Positions 7,701 through 13,298 of a DNA stretch of 17,992 nt are shown piece by piece. The stretch comes from CAZXCK01 sp964639225 (GTDB taxonomy: Bacteria > Chloroflexota > Anaerolineae > Aggregatilineales > Phototrophicaceae), in the NCBI GenBank assembly GCA_964639225.1, contig CAZXCK010000090.1, positions 1-17,992 of the forward strand, given 5' to 3'. The position numbers were made by a program, and so were the translations under genes. Below the pieces are notes generated by a model that was not told where the DNA came from, ran no database searches, and was given only the letters and a program-made list of their open reading frames with translations. Position 1 is the first letter of the stretch, and each line of letters opens with the position of its first letter.

Positions 7701-8425
7701 ATCCCACCGGCGCGCGACCGGGGCAGGTGTTCCAGATAGGTGACACGCTGGCGATCGCCGGGCAGGCCGCGCCGACTGTCGCCGCCGACGTGACGGTGAC
7801 CATCAGCGCGCCATCCGGTCAGGTGACAACGTTCAGCGGGCGCACCAGTCCCACCGGCTATTTCTACCAGCCGCAGCACGATCTGCCTTTAGATGAGCCG
7901 GGCGCATGGACTGTGCGCGTAACGCTGTCGCCCGCCGGGCTGACATCCGCCGGAGCCGTGCCGCCGCCGCTGCCGGTGGGCGGCATCCCCGGCGCGCCCG
8001 ATGGCGTGTTTACGGTCTACGTCACCCATGCCGATGACCCACCGCTGGCCTGGTCCGGCGGCGGCGATGGCGACCAGGAGACGCGCCCCGGATTCGCACA
8101 GAACGTAGGCATCGAAGTCCCTGCCGGCTGGACCGACGCCAGCGCGTCCTATGTGGTGGCGTCGCCATCGTATGTGCTGGACGCGGGGGCGCTCAACATC
8201 TTCGGGACCAGTGCCAGCTACCAGCTCAACCCCGGCGCGCTGGCGCAGCGTTTCCCCAACCTGGAAGCTGACGGACGCGGCCAGGGACCGGCGGCATCTG
8301 ATGTGCTGACGCTGACGTTCGCCATCAGCGGTGTGGACGCCGACGGCCAGCGGCGCGTCGCCACGCGCACGCTGACGCGCTTCCACGACCGGCTGCTGAC
8401 TTTCGAGGAGTTCAACCGTGATTAG
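4742..8425 (+). CDS. Large secreted beta-sandwich protein of unknown function
   Basis: With the TTG start this is a 1227-residue exported protein. Residues 1-24 are a signal peptide (MRLLLISLWTLALVLVPAW, cleavage near A23). I find no cysteine anywhere and no later membrane segment or anchor. An Ig-like segment comes first (about 38-92), then a proline-rich linker, then a segment starting VIDGSVGDWAAYP (143-155) that recalls carbohydrate-binding or DOMON-type modules opening with 'DG..DDW'. Two similar segments (about 663-739 and 991-1064) share the pattern PG..F.+GD...+G, V.VTI..P.G, PG.+T and resemble Ig/macroglobulin-like modules. The region 770-960 is unique to me. I recognise no catalytic motif. 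It overlaps the haem-propeller gene by 8 bp, so the pair is probably translationally coupled and works outside the membrane. I do not assign a function; surface, scaffold or adhesion roles are possible. Confidence 0.8.
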   Translation: MRLLLISLWTLALVLVPAWDGLAQSSGAEPGDPPLATLITVSEPDETGMVTISGAAGSVFPSAQVTIRNLHTGQQVYATANFSGAFSAQIDGTGGPPFWISPTESIPASLRDRPGSLPGGPGTIITGRESSPATPARPITQIVIDGSVGDWAAYPRAAIGDDYALLNADSLTVATRHDVRPGEQLVVVFSLDAATYELAVDPTLPQAALLRQTTPESRDLGARAVAVIAGEWIEVRLPLGSLPADAGTAMLDSIFSRAGEDDERARRDIGAPLARVDEIDGVVYAGGPLVNPAATFSAAGSLAQGRSTWQAQGRVDTITPAPGDTLRLEMDVTLNLPDPAQALPGLALIGEISLLPVTIGEGGTQNVPALHTNNGWSNRFTRSGLPIDNLHADFPLGTARAEPQHIVRRGAQMLAGLRFELVIPADLPPGIYVPVFTGHAQIGDSDRFGWAENSVIFGDGPDPAPPPQRLPLVLNVGGLTDSRLLWALLLDHPGDGSRGLLATADAERAALSNRVRFNSPTRILPPGDYPIEPYLLNMLPNAYDTISAPLLPLSLPGGRLNASVTRPDGTIDALPGASIVQNRLSSAALDERDRFGEQSPLDIYRLTTLDPAYTAYPFAAYGEYTVNLTGSVEDVFGNRYGGGGVYRLLIAEPLRLLPGVLPGTPFHVGDAFYAGGQVLPGMPAAVSVRLTIYPVDGGAPVERVYEGQANPDGVFTFAGEDAFVFDQPGEYIIDYEARYTLPDGRLWAASQRSAGIVAGPDSPLVARGLRGLAGVDISPRPAWFTTATYPPAGTAPELPRRPYFPYHSGDVVYVQDSRSSGIHPALTVQDLDGAYAEWLREALPDYRSAYGQSIEQLTIIDALPLLPVSDANHAYAYVSAVRPGVTVRQFVSGGDDPALALHWDAGDPLNQQTGAGIDGERPGDYTFLFGGAVVRNAETGIHTTAAYAALAVTISGDSPARVVPPFGAADGAPLLIIDGQPVETFFHPTGARPGQVFQIGDTLAIAGQAAPTVAADVTVTISAPSGQVTTFSGRTSPTGYFYQPQHDLPLDEPGAWTVRVTLSPAGLTSAGAVPPPLPVGGIPGAPDGVFTVYVTHADDPPLAWSGGGDGDQETRPGFAQNVGIEVPAGWTDASASYVVASPSYVLDAGALNIFGTSASYQLNPGALAQRFPNLEADGRGQGPAASDVLTLTFAISGVDADGQRRVATRTLTRFHDRLLTFEEFNRD

Positions 8426-9812
8426 ATCATCATCGCGCCGCGCCCTGCTGGCGACGCTGGGCCTCTTACTGCTGTCGCTGGGTGTGCTGGTCCGGGCGCA
8501 GCAGCCGCGACCACTCTACGCGCTGCCCGATGGCAACACGCGCGCCGTCAGCAGCGGATCGCTGGCGCTGGCCAACAATGGGCGCACGCTGCTGGCGGCC
8601 AACCTACTCAGCGGCACCGTCTCCATCGTCGATATTCCGCTGCGAGAGGTCCAGGCGGAGATCGCCGTCGGCGCGGACCCGCGCGCGGTAGCCCTCACGC
8701 CGGACAGCAGCCGCGCGGTGGTCGTCAGCCGGGGCGATGGCGCGCTGGGCGTCATCGACATGCAGGCGCGCAGCGTAGAGCGCACCATCGACGTGGGCGC
8801 GCAGCCGTATGCCGTCGTCGCCCGTGACGCATCGACGGCTTACATCTCGCTGCAATCAACCAGTGAAGTCCTGCGCGTTGATCTCACCAGCGGCGAGATC
8901 GTGACACGCATCCCGGTCCCGGCCATGCCCGCCGGGCTGGCGCTGTGGGGCGATTTCCTGTACGTGACGCACTTCTGGAGCGGCGAACTGAGCCTCATCT
9001 ACCTGCCCCAGCAGACGGTGGTGCGCACCGTCGCCACCGGTGCCGATTCGTCGCTGGCCCAGTCGCTGACCATCGACGTGCGCGCGGGCATCGCTTACCT
9101 GCCGCACAGCCGCAGCGCCGACTGGAACCCGGCCCGCACCTACGACAACAGCGTGCTGCCGGTGGTCAGCGTGGTGGACCTGGCCGCGCTGGACGTGCGC
9201 GCAGACTCGCGGCTGGCGCTCAACGTCATCGACCGCCCGCAGAACATGCCCTTCGCCGCCGCCTTCGACCGGCTGCGTAACTGGCTGTTCGTCGTCAGCG
9301 CTGGCAGCGACGCCCTGACGGTGGTTGACCTGGCGAGCAGCACGGCGCGCGCCCATATCCCGGTGGGGGCCAATCCGCGCGGGGTGCTGCTCAACCTGAA
9401 TAACAGCCTGGTGTTCGTTCACAACGCCGTTGACGGCACGCTGACCCTCATCGAGACGCGCACGCTCAACGTACTGGAGACGCTGACCCTCAGCGAGCAG
9501 ACCGTGCCCGTCGATCTGCGGCTGGGCGCGCAGTTGTTCCATTCGGCGGCGGACCCGCGCCTGAGCCGCGACCACGCCCTGAGCTGCGCGAGCTGCCACT
9601 TCGACGACCACAGCGACGGGCGCGCATGGCAGAACATCCCCGGCGGGACCGGCAGCACACCAGCCCTGGCTGACCTGGACACGCTCCAGCACGACGACAT
9701 GCTGGCGCTGGTGGACGCCAAAATCCGCGACTGGCAGGCCGGGCGCGGCCTGGAAATCGGCTCGCTGGAACTCGACGCCCTTATCGATTATTTGCTGGCG
9801 CTGCCCGATTAG
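8418..9812 (+). CDS. Exported YVTN beta-propeller protein with C-terminal c-type haem motif
   Basis: This 464-residue protein begins with a basic signal peptide (about 1-28, ending VRAQQ). Residues about 40-355 are YVTN-type beta-propeller repeats, seen as recurring blocks such as NLLSGTVSIVDIPLREV, VGADPRAVALTPDSSRAVVV and VGANPRGVLLNLNNSLVFV. Residues 368-404 carry LGAQLFHSAADPRLSRD followed by CASCH (390-394), matching the N-terminal haem region of bacterial cytochrome c peroxidase/MauG-like proteins. Only about 60 residues follow, and there is one CxxCH only, so the peroxidase part is much shorter than the two-haem family. The GTG start overlaps the previous stop by 8 bp and has GAGGAG 7 nt upstream. 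The haem would be attached outside the membrane. An electron-transfer or redox-sensing role is inference. Confidence 0.87.
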   Translation: MIRSSSRRALLATLGLLLLSLGVLVRAQQPRPLYALPDGNTRAVSSGSLALANNGRTLLAANLLSGTVSIVDIPLREVQAEIAVGADPRAVALTPDSSRAVVVSRGDGALGVIDMQARSVERTIDVGAQPYAVVARDASTAYISLQSTSEVLRVDLTSGEIVTRIPVPAMPAGLALWGDFLYVTHFWSGELSLIYLPQQTVVRTVATGADSSLAQSLTIDVRAGIAYLPHSRSADWNPARTYDNSVLPVVSVVDLAALDVRADSRLALNVIDRPQNMPFAAAFDRLRNWLFVVSAGSDALTVVDLASSTARAHIPVGANPRGVLLNLNNSLVFVHNAVDGTLTLIETRTLNVLETLTLSEQTVPVDLRLGAQLFHSAADPRLSRDHALSCASCHFDDHSDGRAWQNIPGGTGSTPALADLDTLQHDDMLALVDAKIRDWQAGRGLEIGSLELDALIDYLLALPD

Positions 9813-9843
9813 TTTACACTCATGAAAATCAAAAGTTTACCGC

Positions 9844-9872
9844 TTGCAAACACTGTCTGACGGCGGTATTAT
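9844..9872 (+). promoter_or_regulatory. Putative promoter of the DtxR-family gene
   Basis: TTGCAA (9844-9849), a 17-bp spacer and TATTAT (9867-9872) form a fair sigma70 promoter 42 bp upstream of the start codon. Just upstream, the heptamer AGTTTAC occurs twice (9811-9817 and 9834-9840), 23 bp apart, which is about two helical turns and might be a regulator site. No classical DtxR/IdeR palindrome is visible. Confidence 0.45.
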
Positions 9873-9913
9873 TTATGGTTGTTATGAGAGAAATTCACGG
9901 GCACAGGTCGTAG

Positions 9914-10600
9914 ATGTCAACAATCAGCGCGGCAATGCAGGAATATCTGGCGGAGACATACCGGCTGGCGCATTACCAGAACAACAACCGCTACGTCTCA
10001 ACATCGGCTTTAGCCCAGGTCATGGGAGTCTCCGCGCCAGCGGTGACGCGCATGGTGCAGCGTCTCCGGGAAGCCGGTTATCTGGACCACGAGCCGTACC
10101 AGGGCATCATCCTCACGCCAGCGGGCGAGCGCGAAGCCCTGCTCAACATTCGCCGCCACCGGCTGGTGGAGCGTTTTCTGGTGGATGTGATGCAGTTCGG
10201 CTGGCACGAGGTTCACGGCCCCGCCGACCAGCTCGGCGCGGCGGTTGGCGATCTGGTGGTGGAGCGAATGGCGGACATGGCCGGTAATCCGCGCCGCTGC
10301 CCGCACGGCGAGCCGATCCCCACCGCTGAGGGACTCATGCCGGAAGTGCGCGACATCTGGCTGACCGCAGCCGACCCGGCCCAGGATTACGTCGTCAGCC
10401 GGGTCCACAGCCACGACGACGATAAACTGCAATATCTGGACCAGCTCGGCCTCAAACCCGGCGTGAAGTTCTATCTGCTGGACCGCGCCCCATTCGATGG
10501 CCCGCTGCGGCTGCGCATCGGCGAGGACACGCATTTTATCGGTCACACGCTGGCCGGTGTGCTGCGCGTGTGCTCCGAGGATGAATTCGAGCTGGTATAG
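9914..10600 (+). CDS. DtxR/MntR-family transcriptional regulator with altered metal site
   Basis: This 228-residue protein has the three-part DtxR layout: an N-terminal winged helix (1-75, with VSTSALAQVMGVSAPAVTRM as helix-turn-helix), a helical dimerisation and metal domain (76-150, including CPHGEPIP at 129-136), and a C-terminal FeoA/SH3-like domain (about 155-220). Such proteins bind Fe(II) or Mn(II) and repress metal uptake. Compared with DtxR at constant offset 3, the ancillary site ligands His79, Glu83 and His98 are kept as His82, Glu86 and His101. In the primary site Cys102 is Asp105, while Glu105 and His106 are replaced by Gly108 and Ala109. Metal response may therefore be changed or lost. 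The start has AGG 6 nt upstream. It converges on the DUF423 gene with a 4-bp gap. No metal transporter gene is nearby, so its targets are unknown. Confidence 0.9.
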   Translation: MSTISAAMQEYLAETYRLAHYQNNNRYVSTSALAQVMGVSAPAVTRMVQRLREAGYLDHEPYQGIILTPAGEREALLNIRRHRLVERFLVDVMQFGWHEVHGPADQLGAAVGDLVVERMADMAGNPRRCPHGEPIPTAEGLMPEVRDIWLTAADPAQDYVVSRVHSHDDDKLQYLDQLGLKPGVKFYLLDRAPFDGPLRLRIGEDTHFIGHTLAGVLRVCSEDEFELV

Positions 10601-10604
10601 CTGC

Positions 10605-10994
10605 TTATCGACCGGTGTGCGCGGTCATCCCCCAGCCCGCCACACCGATACACGCCCAACCGGCCACCAGCAGCACGCCGCCCACCGGCGCCACCGCCCC
10701 CATAAAGCCCCAGTCGAAGATCGCCAGCAGGTACAGGCTGCCACTGAATACCAGTGTGCCCGCCGTCAGCAAAAGACCGGCCCGGCGCGGCCAGTCGCCG
10801 CCGGTTTGCGTCGTCAGCCAGGCGACAGCCATGATCGCCAGCGCGTGAACCATATGGTAGCGCGCCGCCGTCTCGAAGGTGTTCACGCGCTCGTTGGCTT
10901 CCAGCGTTGCCTGCAGGCCGTGCGCGCCAAACGCGCCCAGCGCCACGCCGGTGAATCCCAGCGCAGCGGCGATGATGATAAACAATCGGGTCAT
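10605..10994 (-). CDS. DUF423 (YgdD-like) small membrane protein
   Basis: This 129-residue integral membrane protein has four hydrophobic segments (about 3-25, 46-62, 72-92 and 97-122). It opens with an FIIIAAALGFTGVALGAFGAHGL stretch (residues 5-27, interrupted here only by motif joining), and the GAFGAHGL block (20-27) and ETAARYHMVHALA (41-53) are typical of the DUF423 family, whose function is not settled. A longer reading frame continues upstream, but the ATG at 10994 has AGGA 8 nt before it and gives the standard family length, so it is chosen. The gene is divergent from the NTPase gene (97-bp gap) and convergent with the DtxR-family gene. Confidence 0.9.
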   Translation of the reverse strand: MTRLFIIIAAALGFTGVALGAFGAHGLQATLEANERVNTFETAARYHMVHALAIMAVAWLTTQTGGDWPRRAGLLLTAGTLVFSGSLYLLAIFDWGFMGAVAPVGGVLLVAGWACIGVAGWGMTAHTGR

Positions 10995-11024
10995 GCGTTT
11001 TTGTCCTGTCACATATGGCGATAG

Positions 11025-11054
11025 TTGTCGCAAAGCACCGCGTCGTGCTAAAGT
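11025..11054 (+). promoter_or_regulatory. Weak candidate promoter for the NTPase gene
   Basis: TTGTCG (11025-11030), an 18-bp spacer and TAAAGT (11049-11054) give 4/6 matches for each box, 38 bp before the ATG. This is the best candidate in the 97-bp divergent gap, but the match is weak. Confidence 0.25.
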
Positions 11055-11091
11055 CAGAGGCAGATCAACCCACCAGCACACGGGGGCAGCG

Positions 11092-12393
11092 ATGGACGCA
11101 CACGACGACTCCCACATCGACGAGGCAGCAGCAGAACCGCCGGTCTTCGCCGGGCGCGATGAAGCGCTGGCCCGGCTGTACCGCCATCTGAGCGACACCA
11201 GCAGCCGGCAGGCCATCGTGTTTGTCGGTCGGCGGCGCATCGGCAAAACGGCGCTGCTGCGTTATGTACTGGAGACAGCCGGCAGCGCCCTGATTCCGGT
11301 GTACATTCCGCTGCGGCAGGTCTCGCTGGAGAGCGAGCGCGCCTGGCTGCACGCCCTGCGCACCGCCCTGGCGGACGCCATCAGTGCGCGCCACTTCGAG
11401 ATGCTGCATCCGCCGCCCGAACCCGAACCCGGCGACGATCTGCGCGTGTGGCTGGCGGATCGTTACCTGCCGGAAGTCTACCCCACCATCCGCCCGCAGC
11501 GCCAGCTCGTGCTGCTGCTGGACGATGCCGAACAACTCAACGCCGCCATCCAGGATTCACGCCTGCCGGACGACATGCTCGACTTCCTGCACGGGCTGAT
11601 TAACCGCCAGTTGAACATCGCCATGTCGCTGGATTTACAGGCCGAACAGCAGCTCGCGCAAATGCAGCCGCTGGTGGAACCGCGCGCCGCCTATCGCCTG
11701 GGCTGCCTGACCAACGCCGAGAGCACCGCCGTCATCAACGCGCTGATCGACCCTGCCGGAATCAGCGCCGAGGGACTGGTCGCCGTACAGCAGACGACCG
11801 GCGGCGAACCAGCCCTGCTCCAGATCACCGGCCAGGAACTCGCCTGCCGCGCCCAGGCCAACCCACCCCGGCAGACGCTCACCGCCGACGATGTCAAAGC
11901 CGTCAAACCGGCAGTCTACGCCGCCAGCGAAACGACCTTTCAACTGCTGTGGAAGCTGCTCAACCGCGACGAGCGCCTGGTCCTCACGGCGCTGGGCAGC
12001 CTGCTCTACGACGACCCGCTGCGCAGCATCGACACCGCCGCCATCGAGGCCTGGCTGGTCGAAACCGACTATCCGCTGGACCGGACGGCCATCAACGCCG
12101 CTGTGCGCGGCCTGGAATACAACGAGATTGTCGAAGGGGCGGCGGCCCATGTGACCATCAACGCCGGGCTGTTCCAGCGCTGGCTGCTGGAGAATGCCCG
12201 CCTGGGCGGCGATCAGGCGAGCGCCAGCCCGCGGGGCAGGTCGAGCCGCCCGTCGCGGTTGGTGGTCGGGCTGGTGATTGCCATCATCGTGGTGATTGTG
12301 CTGGTGCTCAGTTCGCTGAACCTGAACAACAACGGCGACGAGGGTGGCAGCCAGTCGCCAATGCCGACGGTCACGCTGGCCCCCGGCGACTGA
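11092..12393 (+). CDS. Membrane-anchored STAND/AAA-type P-loop NTPase
   Basis: This 433-residue protein has an archaeal-type/STAND ATPase core. VFAGRDEALARL (18-29) leads into Walker A GRRRIGKT (46-53), and Walker B is LVLLLDDAEQL (139-149). A winged-helix-like region follows (about 275-370). A basic stretch (RGRSSRPSR) then precedes one membrane helix (about 389-408, LVVGLVIAIIVVIVLVLSSL) and a short polar tail of about 25 residues. The ATPase should therefore face the cytoplasm with its C-terminus across the membrane. Longer in-frame reading upstream exists, but the ATG at 11092 has a G-rich ribosome site (GGGGG, 5 nt away) and starts just before the conserved domain. No effector domain is seen, so signalling, transport or defence roles are all open. 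It converges on the formate/nitrite transporter with a 4-bp gap. Confidence 0.83.
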   Translation: MDAHDDSHIDEAAAEPPVFAGRDEALARLYRHLSDTSSRQAIVFVGRRRIGKTALLRYVLETAGSALIPVYIPLRQVSLESERAWLHALRTALADAISARHFEMLHPPPEPEPGDDLRVWLADRYLPEVYPTIRPQRQLVLLLDDAEQLNAAIQDSRLPDDMLDFLHGLINRQLNIAMSLDLQAEQQLAQMQPLVEPRAAYRLGCLTNAESTAVINALIDPAGISAEGLVAVQQTTGGEPALLQITGQELACRAQANPPRQTLTADDVKAVKPAVYAASETTFQLLWKLLNRDERLVLTALGSLLYDDPLRSIDTAAIEAWLVETDYPLDRTAINAAVRGLEYNEIVEGAAAHVTINAGLFQRWLLENARLGGDQASASPRGRSSRPSRLVVGLVIAIIVVIVLVLSSLNLNNNGDEGGSQSPMPTVTLAPGD

Positions 12394-12397
12394 GATA

Positions 12398-13246
12398 TCA
12401 GGCGCGGTCTTCGGACTTGCGCAGGTAGATAAACCAGTAGATGGCCGCCACCATAATCGTGCCGCCGATGATGTTGCCGATGGTCACCGGCAGCAGATTG
12501 TTCAGCAGGAAGCTGCCCCAGGTGAGTCCGTCCAGGTCGAGGCCCGCGCCAGCGGCGAAAGCGGCGTCGAAATCCTTGACCAGCAGACCAATCGGGACGA
12601 AATACATGTTGGCGACACTGTGCTCAAAACCAGCGGCGACAAAGGCCGAGATGGGGAACAGAATCGCCGCGATCTTATCTACAGTGGAGCGCGCGCCGAA
12701 CGTCAGCCATACGGCCAGGCACACCAGCCCATTACACAGGATGCCCAGCGCGACCGCCTGCACGAAATCCAGTTGAACTTTGCCGTTGGCAATCGACAGC
12801 ATGGTGATGCCCACCGCGCCGCCGCTGGCGGTGTGCTGCTGGGTGAAGAACACCAGCACGGCGGTCCCCAGCGAGCCGACAAAATTGCCCGCATACACGA
12901 TAGCCCAGTTGCGCAGCACGTCTCTGGTGGTGATCTTGCGGCTGGCCCAGGCCATCGCCAGCATGTTGTTGCCGGTGAACAGTTCCGCGCCAGCGCCAAC
13001 GACCAGAACCAGGCCCAGGCAGAACGACAGCCCCATCAGCAGCCGCGAAACACCGTACGGCAGTTCGCTGCCGCCGGTGGCGACGGTGGTGGCGAAGATC
13101 GCCCCCAGCGCGATAAACGCCCCGGCCAGCACGGCCAGCACAAACACGGACAGCCAATCGGTGGCGGCTTTGCGTACGCCGACGGCCTCCACCCGTTTGG
13201 CGATCTCTGGCGGGGTAAACGCATCAAATGACAGTGGTTCGGTCAT
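12398..13246 (-). CDS. Formate/nitrite transporter (FNT family)
   Basis: This 282-residue protein is a full-length FNT channel with six membrane helices, which assemble as pentamers to pass formate, nitrite or similar small anions. Family blocks are FDAFTPPEIA (7-16), AGAFIALGAIF (41-51), GAELFTGNN (86-94), NFVGSLG (121-127), GFEHSVANM (206-214) and NLLPVTIGNIIGG (250-262). Thr91 and His209, the central gate residues of E. coli FocA, sit at the same residue numbers. The anion cannot be decided from sequence; no formate or nitrite enzyme gene is adjacent. The ATG has GAGG 7 nt upstream. The Ser/Thr kinase gene lies 52 bp upstream on the same strand, so the two may be co-transcribed. Confidence 0.95.
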   Translation of the reverse strand: MTEPLSFDAFTPPEIAKRVEAVGVRKAATDWLSVFVLAVLAGAFIALGAIFATTVATGGSELPYGVSRLLMGLSFCLGLVLVVGAGAELFTGNNMLAMAWASRKITTRDVLRNWAIVYAGNFVGSLGTAVLVFFTQQHTASGGAVGITMLSIANGKVQLDFVQAVALGILCNGLVCLAVWLTFGARSTVDKIAAILFPISAFVAAGFEHSVANMYFVPIGLLVKDFDAAFAAGAGLDLDGLTWGSFLLNNLLPVTIGNIIGGTIMVAAIYWFIYLRKSEDRA

Positions 13247-13260
13247 GTCGGCCTCGTGGA

Positions 13261-13276
13261 GCGATCAGGAGATCGC
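13261..13276. repeat. Perfect 6-bp hairpin between the kinase and the FNT gene
   Basis: GCGATC and GATCGC are separated by a 4-nt loop, 14 bp upstream of the transporter start. No T-run follows on the minus strand, so it does not look like an intrinsic terminator. It could be an operator or an mRNA hairpin near the ribosome site, or chance. Confidence 0.4.
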
Positions 13277-13298
13277 CGCTGTTGTGAATGGATAAATG

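Noticed and set aside
9875..9913. Thirteen-codon in-frame leader peptide ending just before the DtxR-family start
   Set aside because: Its ATG lies upstream of, or at, the predicted transcription start and has no ribosome site.
10879..11091. Upstream in-frame extension of the NTPase gene
   Set aside because: It would overlap the DUF423 gene and its leader; the segment is low-complexity, and the ATG at 11092 has a ribosome site and begins just before the conserved domain.
10995..11246. Upstream extension of the DUF423 gene to 213 residues
   Set aside because: The family is about 120-130 residues and the extension is basic shadow sequence overlapping the divergent NTPase gene; ATG 10994 has a good ribosome site.
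9914..13246. Defence island built around the NTPase
   Set aside because: The flanking genes are a regulator, a DUF423 protein and an FNT channel; no nuclease, toxin or known defence effector is present.
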